A stretch of DNA of 64,000 nucleotides. Source: Cydia pomonella (Eukaryota; Arthropoda; Insecta; Lepidoptera; Tortricidae). Where the stretch lies: assembly GCF_033807575.1 (NCBI RefSeq), contig NC_084705.1, positions 16,796,019 to 16,860,018 on the forward strand, given 5' to 3'. The stretch's first letter is position 1; each line of letters starts with the position of its first letter. This document shows positions 33,960-45,210 of the stretch, one piece after another. Below the pieces are notes generated by a model. It was not told where the DNA came from. It searched no databases and saw only the letters and a program-made list of their open reading frames with translations. The position numbers were made by a program, and so were the translations under genes.

Positions 33960-35176
33960 AAACGACCTAGCTAGTCGAACGTGCCAGCGAAGCGAAGCGA
34001 AGTTTTTACATAAGACTTTACACGGCTGGCTAGGGACACGTCCCAACTTTTCGAGGTTTTTAACCTTAATCAATCCTTTTTAATCAGAGGATCGTTTATT
34101 ACGCAATAACTTCAGTAAATTTGTTGTAATTTTAGTGAAATCAGGCAAACGTGTAGTTGACATTATATTATAGTCATTAAATTATGCGCAGGCTAAATCA
34201 AGGGGTTTTGGAGCTAGAAGACCCGTTAAAGCCCCAAAAGATAATTGTCTTGCTATACTTGTCAACTCCCTTTGCAAGAAAGTAAGCGTGGTCATAGTGT
34301 AGGTACATATGTAGGATACTGTGGACTGGTCAATTGTGGTGGTATAGTCAAACATCATAGAGCATAAACGAATGAAATAGAGAGAAAATATGATTTTCGT
34401 CGGTCTTGATCTAATTTTGATGTGGATTGGTTAAGCATAACTTAGGATCTAAATTCGCAATAAAAAGTATTTAACTACAAATAAGGATTTAATGCATGTG
34501 TTGTAAAAAATAGAAACTTATGCTTCTAATGTATACTGTGTTTCAAAAAAATATCTAGCCTTCAATGATATCATGAGTTACTGGCATAGGCACCATTTAA
34601 ACGACCATGTATTTATGAAATACATCACTTAATATGTATACCCAAAATAAGAAGCATTTATAAAAAAAATATCGATTAATATAAACTGGTACTAATATAA
34701 CCGACTTTCCCCTAATAGTAGAAATATGAACATGTTTTAACGATATTAACATGTTTATATGTAATATAAATTGCATCCTCTCTAAATGTGGATCGATCTT
34801 GTCAATCCAATTTTCCGTGTAAATTCAAGGTAAATCGAATAACGAGAGGTAATTCTAATATCCGGTGTAATACTTTCATAAATATTCTTGTGATACGTGA
34901 AATCCTCTTCCTAAATAATGATTCTTGGAAAAGAATGCAGAAATATTTGATGTGTCTTTGAAACATTATTAAGACAAATGGAGTTAAATACCAGTGATGT
35001 TATTGTGATTCTATGTTTCGTTTTGGAATCAAAAGTTTATAACGTGTATATTAGTGTGTTTATGACTGTGTAAAAGATAATATTAAACTACGAGAATAGA
35101 AGAAAATATGCTTCCAGGGTATAAATCGGGGAAATATGCTTAAAATCCGTTAATTTGTATAATCAGGGACCGGAGT
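33960..35176. other. Spacer of the 2.5-kb inverted repeat
   Basis: AT-rich DNA with no recognisable gene. Apart from the fragments just before it, nothing identifies it. Confidence 0.45.
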
Positions 35177-35658
35177 TTTCGTGGCGCTATTGTCAGTATC
35201 TTCTCATTTATCGACTTTCGATATACATATATCGATACAATATAGAGCACAACATATTATAGAATTTTAAAAATAGAGGTAAACAACAGGGGATTATATC
35301 GATAATGAGCCATATTATCCAGATAACTTTTGAGTAGTTGAAAATGTGAAATAGAGATATGCAATGAAAACAATGAAAAGTATTTTTTTTGTATACATAA
35401 ATTGCCTTGGATAAAAATAGATTGCTTTATGCCCTTGTTGTACAATTTACTATTGTACATTTCATACAAATATAAAGACGAGCGTTTTTTTTTTTAGTTA
35501 TCTGATTTATGACCCGGTCGCCGACTGTTACACAGATCTTCTCTTTCACTTTCAGTCAAAAAGACAATGAACGCAGAGGCCCGAATGCCCAAGGCCGTTG
35601 GGTATTGACTATATATTCCTATATCTACCGATAAGCTCAAGACACATTTATAAAAAAA
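35177..35658 (-). repeat. Right arm of 2.5-kb long inverted repeat
   Basis: Inverted copy of 33135-33673 with scattered substitutions and short indels; more diverged than the arms of the 15.8-18.9 kb element, so probably older. Outer end ATAAATGTGTC... is shared; a target-site duplication was not seen. Confidence 0.88.
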
Positions 35659-35659
35659 T

Positions 35660-36110
35660 CACTGCTGATCATATTTTAATAGCCTACAGTTTTAGTTGTC
35701 TTTGACTCTTTACTTAAACAACGCTTAATCCATTTGAAGCGCTACGCCGTAGCACATATAGCAGCAGCATTAAGCGTTTATATTCTGTAGCAAAACATTC
35801 AAACAAAACGTACTTAAGTGTCAACATAATTTTTAATTCAAAAACCTTTGCGTTTATTTTCTTATTCAAACCAACATAGTTATATTTTATATTAATGTCT
35901 AGTAAGCGTGGTACAGTTTTAAATACGTGTATCTTTATGTAGGTAGGTACTGCTGGTACTAATAAAATATTATTCATATTATCGCCTCTTTCTCGATAGT
36001 TGATCAATCTTCATTTATATGTTAGACTGCACTTTAGACGACGATAGCAAATCAATCGAACACTACTATTAATCTCACAACTTCCCAATTGCAAGAGCAC
36101 AAATGTGCAA
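35660..36110. other. Unassigned AT-rich stretch
   Basis: A 97-codon minus-strand frame at 35714-36007 is hydrophobic and AT-driven and carries no motif. Nothing else recognised. Confidence 0.35.
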
Positions 36111-36119
36111 AGCTGTCAC

Positions 36120-36410
36120 ATTGTTAAGTAATCGCGGCGGTCATCCTAGGTATCTGTTCCGGTCGGTCATCAACCACTCAACTGGAATTTTCTTCCTAAT
36201 CGGTAACCATACGTGACGGTTTTACTGAGACGTGCGCTCAAGAAGCGATTGAAATAAAAGCAATGTAGACGCTGATTTCTCTCGGAACAGGGCTAAGACT
36301 AGTGAGCAAAATAAGCTTGGCCGTTCAGTCAACGAGTGGCTACGCGCCGGGTGGCCGTGCGTACGCTGCGCTCTCTGACTGTCGCTGTTTTCACTGTGTA
36401 AACTTTCCGT
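36120..36410. promoter_or_regulatory. GC-rich island, possible promoter/5' exon
   Basis: GC content is clearly higher than in the flanks (GCTACGCGCCGGGTGGCCGT and following). TTCAGTC at about 36325 resembles an arthropod initiator (TCAGT). No transposon similarity was seen elsewhere in the window and no ORF of note, which would suit a transcription start with a 5' UTR on the + strand. No TATA box. Speculative. Confidence 0.25.
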
Positions 36411-37375
36411 ATTGTGGAATGTGTATCTTTCAATAGTTATATAGACAATTATCAGTGTAAATTACATCTATTTGTTACTGTGAAAAATTCGATAGTATAC
36501 TGTTTAGTTATAGTGCAATCGGGACCTTTGTGTACCAGATGATCGATATGGGTTGAAGAATTAAATGTCGATATGCTTTGTTATGTAAGTATAATAAGCT
36601 AATTATGATGTTTTCATAATATATACTTACGATTTTGTACGACCCCGACCCGTCTTTGCATATTCCATGGTAGTCCCCTATTTCACTACAGTGCTCCAAA
36701 TAATTTATTCCACATCCCAAACTCATCCATTCCAATAAACGTCAGGACTCCACAGCGTGCATCTCTGTTTCATTTATTCATTGAAATCCTGGAGTTATTC
36801 ATGAATAATTCAAATTTTACCGGAAAGTGTTACAGAATCATTCGCATAACAGATTATTAAACTTAAGTCAGCCTTCCCTAATAAAAACGCGAAAGTTATA
36901 AAAATACTTAAGCTATGAAACAAAAGTTTTACAATCAACAAGATAAAGAAATCCCGTGGGAAATTTACCGGAAAAGTTTAGTTACATTTTAATGCACAAC
37001 CTTTATTATTTAGTTTACAATTCCCTAATTCATAATTATTTTTTTTACTTAACTTTAAAGGTCTTGAGGACTACTTAATTCTCAGATTTCTCAGTATGTG
37101 AAATAAGAAAGCACTGGCTAACAATACTCCAGACTCCGATATATTTAATTTTGTACGAAAAACTACAGTTTACGAATGTTAATTTCACAATTTGCCTTAA
37201 GACGGTAATTTATTATTATTACAATATATTTACACAGCAGTACCGTTCGCACCAAAGCGCTGGCAAATTTATACATGCAAAATAGTATGTTATAATTAAG
37301 TCATGCCAAGATTATAAATTAAAAATATGCAATTATACAATTTCGTGTCAAACAATACTATAAACAATCATTCAA

Positions 37376-37399
37376 TGTATTTAAGTATTTATAAATATT

Positions 37400-37435
<36 letters not shown>

Positions 37436-37542
37436 TTGTCTAAGTACCCTCAACACAAGCCTTATTGAGCTTACTGTGGGACTTTAGTCAATTTGTGTAA
37501 TAATGTCGTATAATATTTATTTATATTATTTATTTATTTATT
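37376..37542 (+). mobile_element. tRNA-SINE type A, 5'-truncated copy with (TA)n
   Basis: Contains only the 3' half of type A: TTTAAGTATTTATAAATATTT, a (TA)n run at 37403-37432, then ATCGTTGTCTAAGTACCC, CACAAGCCTTATTGAGCTTA and an (ATTT)n tail. The tRNA head with A and B boxes is missing, as expected from incomplete reverse transcription. Confidence 0.85.
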
Positions 37543-37544
37543 CA

Positions 37545-37800
37545 TCCATCATCTCACAGTGTTTCAGACAGTCACGACACACATTTACCCATCTGCTAGC
37601 AAACCCATCGCAGTCAAGGGCTGATAACAAGAAAGCGTTAATCGTCCTGAGGGCTCGCGCAAGAGGAACGGCTAAAAGACTAAGGCACCGCGGCCTGAGC
37701 TGGATCTTAGGCACGTACGGTACCGAAAGTCTTACAAGTAATGAACACGTGTTGGACTGATGTAAATATTTTGAGGTACCTATTTGCGTGACCGACATTT
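37545..37800. other. GC-richer patch with overlapping open frames
   Basis: An 85-codon + frame (to 37760) and an 86-codon - frame (37538-37798) are open over the same sequence (GCTGATAACAAGAAAGCGTT...CGCGGCCTGAGCTGG). Open frames on both strands of one short patch are usually a composition effect. No domain or repeat match elsewhere in the window. Confidence 0.3.
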
Positions 37801-37914
37801 ACTTTTAAACTTTGATATGAGTCTGCCCAGCAATCATTTAATCCAATTATTAAATTTTCTTATTAAGAAACTATTTTTCAAAGCGGATGATTTTTCCATT
37901 CAAAATAATAACTT

Positions 37915-38236
37915 ATCTATATACATATAAAATGCGTGTGTCGTGACTGACTGACTGGTTTATCAACGCAGACCCGCAACTAGAAAAGTTAGAAAGTTGA
38001 AATTTGCACACTAGCATGCTATTTAAAAAAAATGAACGGCGTTGAATGTTTGTATGGGGAACAGGTTTCATTTTCAGCGAGGAACTTGAAACCTCGTAAG
38101 AAGACATTTTCATAAAATGCAAGGAAATTAATTTCAGCGTTTCTAAATTCATCCCCTAATATGGTTAAAAGGGGGTTAAAAGTGTGTTTCGGAAAATAAG
38201 TCGACGCGGACGAATCATGAGAAACAGCTAGTTATC
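37915..38236. repeat. Dispersed repeat, Helitron-like end
   Basis: Starts TCTATATACATATAAAATGCG with GACTGACTGACTGG and ends ACGCGGACGAATCATGAGAA followed by ACAGCTAGTTA. CTAGT at the end is compatible with a Helitron 3' terminus (CTRR then T), and the wording (GTTAGAAAGTTGAAATTTGC, TTAAAAGGGGGTT) is of a kind common in lepidopteran repeats. The 79-codon minus frame within is a by-product. Helitron assignment is weak. Confidence 0.4.
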
Positions 38237-38239
38237 AGA

Positions 38240-39235
38240 TATTCCTGTTGTGCAAAACAAACAAACGTTAGTCTGATACCCTTCACCCGAAGCAAATGAC
38301 TTGATAAATGTCATTGGTGAACCGTTGCTCGGATTACGGCAAGACTCTAGATTTATTACTTTGGCCGTTTTGGCTGCGACTTCTGTGATACTAACCCAAA
38401 CCGGTACTGGATTTACTTTCGTCTTGAAATGACTAATTGCCCCTCTCTCACTAAAGTTCCGTACCGCTTAATTCATTGATTTAAACCGTACCATCTCTGA
38501 AGCGGCTGAACATTTGTCTAGTTTTCCGCTGCTCCTTATTGGGTCAGAAATGTTGATCTCTGTAGCATTTAAGGCCTTTGAGGTTTGTCATAAATAAACA
38601 TGAGTTTTGCTTCAAACATGTCATTATATAGTCAATGACATCGAAGTCCTCAAAATTGAATTAGTAGTTTTAACGTTACGGTGGAACACACAAAACAAAC
38701 TGTAGTTTGCTATAGGGTACCCTATATATAGGTACAAAGGTTAGGATGTAGGTATATTTGTATCGTGTAGAAAAAAATGTCTTTAAATATACCAGACTGT
38801 AGAAAAGTCCAGTCTGTTATATTTAAACATAAACACATTATATTCGAATATTTTTTTTTAATTATATAGACTCGTATGTTACAGTTACCGCCTTAGGAAC
38901 TGCTCAAGTTGTTGGGAAATTCGAGTGTTGCCAAATGCAGCTCTAAGAGATTCTTACTTACACCCGACGTGCATAAGAACTCTTTATGACAATATTTGAT
39001 TACGTTTGATTTTGTCGTGTTAAATTTTGCAAAATATTATACCTAATAATGCGTGAATTAACTAATAAGCCGTTTCTGAGAGACAAAAGCTCTGGATTAT
39101 ATGAAATATTCGTGATATTATACTCGTATTGCGAACTATACTTTATTCAAGTTGCATGCTGTATATAGTTACCCTTTTTATTTATAATGGTTTCGGCGGT
39201 CACAATTATGTACTCAGTATTAAACAAAACGGTCA
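38240..39235. other. Unassigned; one small hairpin
   Basis: TAAATATACCAGACTG (38787-38802) pairs with CAGTCTGTTATATTTA (38811-38826), a 38-44 bp hairpin. Otherwise nothing recognised. Confidence 0.4.
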
Positions 39236-39238
39236 TTA

Positions 39239-39654
39239 CCAGTCATAGAAGTTTTTGTGGCACAAACGAGTGTTTGAAAAAATGAAACATCGATAAATCT
39301 GTTATCGATAAGTCAGTTATAGATTAATTATTAGAAGATGTAACTTCTACTTACTGTCAATTACCGAGAAATATCAAAAATGAAAATCAATTACAAATCG
39401 GTACATAATTTCTTTATTAACTACATATATTTAGCACTTAAAAATAAAAACGTAAAGTGTAGTATACAATGCCAAAAGAATAGCAAAATACCAATATATC
39501 AAAGAAGATATCGAACGTGTTGTGTATTTCGCGGTTGCTATCTTCTCATACAATGTTAAAAATATCTATAACGTTAAGGTAACATCGATAACGGACATGT
39601 CGATATTTCATATTGTCAATCACTTTATTCTGCCACCAAAACTTCTATGTCTGG
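39239..39654. mobile_element. TTA-type MITE, TIR CCAGWCATAGAAGTTTT
   Basis: Left end CCAGTCATAGAAGTTTTTGTGGCA and right end TGCCACCAAAACTTCTATGTCTGG are inverted with two mismatches in about 24. TTA at 39236-39238 and 39655-39657. The 416-bp interior is AT-rich with ATCGATAA motifs and has no ORF. Fits a PIF/Harbinger-type non-autonomous element. Confidence 0.83.
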
Positions 39655-39715
39655 TTATTACCTAGTGTCATAATCATGGATAAATAATAGTAGTTTATGT
39701 AACTGCTACATAATG

Positions 39716-39835
39716 AAAGGCATTAAAATACGAGTGTGAGTTTATGAAACGAATCAATTTAGTTTTATAAAAGGATCACGCGAGTATTTTAATCCTAATT
39801 GTGTACAGTTACATACACTGCTTTATCTACATCAA
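39716..39835. repeat. Paralogous empty site for the 19.3-kb MITE
   Basis: GAAAGGCATTAAAATACGAG...AAGGATCACGCGAG...GTTACATACACTGCTTTATCTAC. It matches the two flanks of the MITE at 19343-19473 with the MITE and one TTA missing, so it shows the site before insertion. The 60-codon frame at 39799 overlaps it and is not a gene. Confidence 0.8.
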
Positions 39836-39937
39836 TATCATATTTTTCAACAAAACAAGGTAATTTTATACTTACAAATAATAAATTAAACGTCAAAATG
39901 GTGGTAACGCAAACTTTTTCGCGCATGTCACCGGTTG

Positions 39938-40195
39938 TTTTTAGGGTTCTGCAGCCAAATGGCAAAAAACGGAACCCTTAAACGGACACTTCCAAAGTGG
40001 TAAAATGTGTGTGTGTGTTAACTTCTAAAATAAGAGAATAATAAAACTAAAAAAATATATGATGTACATTACCATGCAAACTCCACAGAAAATTGGTTTG
40101 AACGAGATCTAGTAAGTAGTTTTTTTTAATACGTCATAAACGGTACGGAACCCTTCATGGGCGAGTCCGACTCGCACTTGGCCGCTTTTTTTATA
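39938..40195 (+). mobile_element. GGGTTCCG / 5S-SINE-tail family element
   Basis: Starts with TTAGGGTTCTGCAGCCAAATG (inverted CGGAACCCTAA end) and ends GTACGGAACCCTTCATGGGC, GCACTTGGCCGCTTTTTTT. The inner part (ACACTTCCAAAGTGGTAAAATG through CGAGATCTAGTAAGTAG) recurs at 47290-47490. No 5S core in this copy. Confidence 0.72.
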
Positions 40196-40199
40196 CATT

Positions 40200-42190
40200 C
40201 AGACACAAACTAGAGTCTAGGCCGACTGCCATATCCTTCGATATCAATTAACATGCGAAATTTGTCAAAATTGTTTGCAACTGACACTTCATTTCGAATA
40301 ACACGTCATCTCGACTGTTATTAGAATAGAGGCCCGATCAAATTTCTTTGTTTCTCAGAGATATTCTAGATTTGAATGTAATTCAGTTCGGTTATCGATA
40401 AAGTTAAAATTACGATACACCAGCTACAGATACAGGTTTGTTAATATTTATAAGCCGATAGTTTACCGTTTCTGAATATATTATAGGGAGGTTATGATCT
40501 AGATGTAGATAAAATCGTTTAGATGACATTTAGTACCTATCAGCCCAAAACCTAAATTTGTCTTATATGTACTTAATAATATATTTAACCTGAAAATATG
40601 TTTACATTGAACAATTCCCCATGATCAGATCCCCGAATTTTATGAAGTTTATTTCGTTTTATACACGCAACAGTATTAGCAGCATTGTAATCATGATTAA
40701 TGACTAACATGTTACTTCGGATAATGAGAGTAGAATATAGGGCATTATATGCAAGTAATAGGTACCTAAGCATGGATAAGTTCCGATCGGGCACCAGAGT
40801 TATGTATGTTATGATATAATGTAACTAGTTAAAGAGTTTGTTAAAACTAAAGAAGGTATACATCTTTAGATAATTTTGAAACTAATATTTCTACCTTGAA
40901 GTTAATAATGCCATATTCTTTTCGTACTATTTAACCCCCAAAGACGATCACAGTTCGGGCGTTCTTTATGCATTTGATTTTATTATTGTTTAACTAAAAT
41001 TATTATTAGGTACATAATAACAGAGTATTTTTGTCTTATATTGAAATTTGATCATTTTTCTGTCGGATGGAATGACATTCGTTTGTTAAAATGTAGGCCT
41101 TTTCTGTTTGCTTATACCCGGTTTAGGTCTCCCTCCTCTAACTTATGAAATACAAATAATGTTGCAAGAGAGAAAATTAATTTAATAATAATAATAATAA
41201 AAAAACCTTTTAATTGGAATGGACTTCATACATTAAAAGGATTCCTGTGTCATTTTTGCGGAATGTTCGTAAAGGTAATTTTCAGAAATTAGGTACTCCA
41301 ATTAATAATCAACACAGGTTATGTATGTGTGCTGAAATGTTTTACGTTTAGCTATATTTTAAGGGGATCTAATACGACTGAACGAATACTGTGGTAAAGA
41401 TAATCGCCTCCAATGCCTTTCATTTAATAGCATCATCCATCACTGTAATATGAAACCGCTTATAAATAAATGTCCATGAAAGGACATCGTAAATCTACGA
41501 TCTGATTCGCGTTAAATCTGAACTTGTATACGACTTTGGCTATGAAATATAGTGGCATTCATAGTGTAAATATATATCTTACGAGGAAGTTCACGTAGCG
41601 ACGAGTAGATACATCAGGGAGGTGACGGGCAACTAGGTATCTTAGGTCAATAATCTTAGAATCTCAAAAGTTAGTTGTTATATCTCCTTACACAAGTGTA
41701 AGTGTGAACATCAGGCACGTTTCAATGTGTATGTCAACTCATCCTTATCGATTTTAATGGACGTTGCTGCCGTGGAACAGTTTTGGGACTAGAATTTCTA
41801 GCCATTGATATCAGTGTCCTTCCCAGTTCGTCAGTATGCACGCACGTTGTTTACTAGTTTGCTTCCTTTACTTAGCAGATTACTCCTTTTGCAAAATTGA
41901 AGGAAAACATTGACATAGATAGATACCCAGTCTGGATTAATTTGTGATAATTTAGATAAGTATGTACTTTTTAAGTCCACATCATTAACATAGGACGTTT
42001 TCATTGAGGCGTTCCATGCCTAAAAGGTCCTTATGCTCTATGTGAATAAGGACCGTTCTCTGATAGAAAGCCACAATTACTTTCATTTGTTTTTTTTTAG
42101 ACTGTCCAATCCAATGTAGTGTCCAATCGGAGCTTTATGAACGGTCGGCTTCCATTCATCATCGCCTGACAGCAGCCACGCGCCGCGCCG
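40200..42190. other. Unassigned AT-rich stretch
   Basis: No gene, RNA or clear repeat. An ATA/AAT microsatellite is at 41185-41200. Confidence 0.35.
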
Positions 42191-42194
42191 TACT

Positions 42195-42328
42195 GGTCTA
42201 TAACTATAACCGCGAAAATCGAATTTGGTCAATTACGGACATTCTTCTCTGTCACTCTAATCACGTCTTAGTGGGAGTAAAAGAGAAATATCCCCGCAAT
42301 TTGCGAATTTCGGTTTTCGCGGTAGGCC
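42195..42328. mobile_element. MITE with CCGCGAAAAYCGAA inverted ends
   Basis: Left TATAACCGCGAAAATCGAAT and right TTTCGGTTTTCGCGGTAGGCC are inverted with few mismatches; inner TTGGTCAATTACGG faces CCCCGCAATTTGCGAA. No ORF. Target duplication not resolved. Confidence 0.62.
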
Positions 42329-42380
42329 CCCTGCTTCTATCTGTCCGACGCCGCTGCAATATCACCGACAACTTATGCAC

Positions 42381-42632
42381 TTATTCGAAGAATGATTAAG
42401 ACACGTTTAAGATCTTGGAAACGTCTTTAAAAGATCGATAACTAAACGACATGTCAAAAATGACGTTAATTTCGATTCCGCTGTGATCCCATTAAGATCT
42501 ATCTATGATATTTCTAACGTCGAAGTGGCATTGGTTACCGGAATCGAGCTGCTTCTGTCAATTATATGCCATACAAGAACTTATCTAAACCAGAACTTAT
42601 CGTTATCGTATCTCATTCTTCGAATCGGGCCG
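42381..42632. mobile_element. TTCGAAGAATGA MITE, uninterrupted copy
   Basis: Left TTCGAAGAATGATTAAGACA preceded by TTA, right TCATTCTTCGAATCGGGCCG followed by TTA. It lacks about eight terminal bases at the left. The same sequence is found at 50881-51340, where a second MITE is inserted in it. The 78-codon frame at 42566-42802 starts inside and is not a gene. Confidence 0.82.
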
Positions 42633-42639
42633 TTAGATG

Positions 42640-44140
42640 TTTTAATATGTTGATAGATCGCGTTATGTACATGTCCTTACAGGTTACGTTAGATAACTTT
42701 TTAATTATAGACTACAGCTATGAAATAGACAGTCATTTTAAATTAGATTTGTTGTCATATAATGTTTATTTTGTTCGGTTACAATACATTTTTAATTTAT
42801 AAGAAATTGGCTTTAATGCAGCACGCAGCAGCAAATTTTGTCCTACTTATAGAATTATTTAATTAGTATATATTCCTAATTTAAAATTCCATCAGTATTT
42901 TACATTATATTAAACATCCAAATATCAGGTATGTAGGTAATTTGTTTAGTTTACCAACAAACCAACAGCAACGAAAGCAGTCACAAGTAGGTAATGTTAT
43001 TATTCCCTCTGGGAGGTGTTAATCACTTTTATGTGCTCTACGGGTACTTTTTAGTACCTATTTGCAAAAGTAGTTAAAAATATATAAAGGCAGTTATTCC
43101 TTTATTTATGTTTCACGACAAAGCTGCACTTGAAATAAGTCCCAAGAACATTTTAACGTTTGAACGAAAGTGTAGGAAACAAAGTTCCAGAGTAGAACAA
43201 AGAATGTTGGTGTTTTCCTAATGGTTGCTCTTGTGGTGCTATGTCCGTTGATGTACGACGCGACGCGATTTTTATTTTGTATCCTATCGATAGCTTTCTC
43301 AGTTGTAGGCTGTAAGTAGTCATTAATTCCGGTGGGAGGCTTTAGACCTCCAGACCACAGAAAGATGCTACTTGGGCTTTCGTGGGTCGGGGACAGTGGC
43401 ATCAATATGTCAACGCAATATTGGTACCTACAAGAAAAAATAAAACTACTTAAAGGATGATAGAAATGATGACATTTAATAAGTATATTGATAACAAAAA
43501 TCCTTAATCATTACTTCCCCATGGATCAGAATATGTTTAAGGCACTCTTTTCTTGACCTAAATAAGTAGTGCGTCCATCTTGATCGCTTAAAAACACATT
43601 CTGGCTCCATTGCACCCTCTCTGTCGCAGTCCACATCCTAAATATTGGATTTGCGCCAAAATTGTAACTAGTTCCTGCGCACTTGCAAGTGTTTTTATAT
43701 TATAACTACTATGCGAAACCAAGTTCTGGTGATTGATAAAATACTTAAAATAATTTTTTTTATCAGTTTTCTGAACCTACTTACCACTTATAACAGGTGC
43801 TACTGATTGGTCAAAAATTGGTGAACCTAAAAGGACGAACAATGATTTGGAACAAATGGAAATATCAGGTAAAACTGCGTCAAAATTTGTTAATATTTTT
43901 GTATTCCATTGAACGTGATCAGGAATAAAAAAATCGCACTTAGTGACATTTAATGTTGGAGGATTTAATAACCGAAATCGCTTTTAAGAGCCCCCTCTGT
44001 CAAAATCCTCGGCCAATGGATCAAGAACATTAACCCGAATATGGGCAATCAGGGGAAATAATTCGTGTTGTTTTGAAAAGTGGTATAGTTATATCTTGTG
44101 GTCGCCAGATGAATATACTAAAAGTCCTCGAGGGTGGGGG
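42640..44140. other. Unassigned; unexplained 99-codon minus frame
   Basis: A minus-strand frame at 43106-43405 (99 codons) includes SPTHESPSSIFLWSGGLKPP and has mixed codon use. I recognise no domain and no flanking splice structure. It could be a pseudogene fragment or chance. The rest shows nothing. Confidence 0.3.
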
Positions 44141-44149
44141 TTGTGCTGA

Positions 44150-44176
44150 GGGTGTAGGGGGTAGGGAGGGACGGGG
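44150..44176 (+). other. G-quadruplex-type run
   Basis: GGGTGTAGGGGGTAGGGAGG then GACGGGG: five G-runs with loops of 1-4 bases, in AT-rich surroundings. It lies in a repeat-like region and may simply be part of a dispersed element. Confidence 0.75.
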
Positions 44177-44339
44177 CGTTGAAAGTACCTTTTTTCAGAT
44201 TTTTTGCTTTATTATTATAATTACTTCAGACAATAATTTAACCATAAAATTCTTAATATTTTTATTTTTACTCTACGATCAATACTTTAGGAGCTACAGG
44301 TTGTTTAAGTTAACAAAGAGATCAAAATAGACGGTATAA

Positions 44340-44960
44340 GAAAACGTCGTCGTCTAATTTTTTTTAGGGTGGCTCCTCTACACCAATGGTGGGGCTGTTT
44401 TTTTTTGGTTCAACCCGGTGTGGTGTGTCGTTGCGTCAATAACCATTTTTTGATAAACGTAATTTTCGGAAATAATCGCTCTGAAAGAAAAAAAATATGC
44501 TTCCTCCTCTAGTTCTTCTAACTTCTGAACCGTGGGTCCAAAAAATATGAAAAAAGCGTGAAATTAAAGGCCTTCAAGGAAAACTAGAGCGAACCTCCTC
44601 GCCGGTTTTGAGTTTTTGCCAAAAGTCTATTTTAACGGATGGGTAACTACAAAACCCTAAACATACCAAATTTGTAAGAAATTTTATATTTAAACTTTTC
44701 TTCGAAGTAATTATAATGCTATTTGTAAATACATTATACAAAAATATAAAAAATATACAAAAATCTGAAAAAGGTACCTCCTAACTCGCATCATAATTTA
44801 AATTTAGAAAAACATCAAACGAAGGGGCATGTCTGTGGTTGATATACATCAAACTGTGTCAAAATATTTTGAATAATGTTAATATCTAGAGAGGATAATG
44901 AGGAGTACGTTTGTATGGAAAGGCAATTTCGCGAGGTTGTCCACTTTCGTCTTAAGCGTG
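44340..44960. repeat. Dispersed repeat, relative of 790-1262
   Basis: The end at 44820-44957 (GTGGTTGATATACATC...GTCCACTTTCGTCTTAA) is a diverged copy of 1140-1262. The preceding part (TTCTAACTTCTGAACCGTGG) recalls 24950-25000 (TTCAAAAGTTAGAAGGGG, reversed). Probably one family with several rearranged copies. Confidence 0.5.
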
Positions 44961-45210
44961 TGTAAGTAGAATCAATTGTGACCCTGATCCGGAGTAGGAA
45001 TATATTGGAATCCTACAAACATGTGATCTTACGTTTTATAAATATGCCCATTTATCTGAATAAAAATGGAGGTTATAAAATGCGCACCTGTAGGCCTATG
45101 ATTAAATTGCCAAGTGGCATTAAAATGAAGTATTATAAGTACATTACCTACTTAATTTTAATTGAAAAAAAAAACTGTTTCATTTTGATGTTGGGCCAAA
45201 AGTAATCTTA

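Noticed and set aside
36508..36735. Minus-strand exon with donor GTAAGT (frame ...CKDGSGSYKI)
   Set aside because: The donor is good, but the frame has no ATG-proximal or acceptor support and a stop lies just upstream at 36742-36744.
37503..37798. Overlapping genes on both strands
   Set aside because: Open frames on both strands of one GC-richer patch are expected from composition; no motif on either strand.
44073..44330. 85-codon frame with a Gly-rich start
   Set aside because: The glycine run is simply the translation of the G-quadruplex stretch; the rest is AT-rich with no domain.
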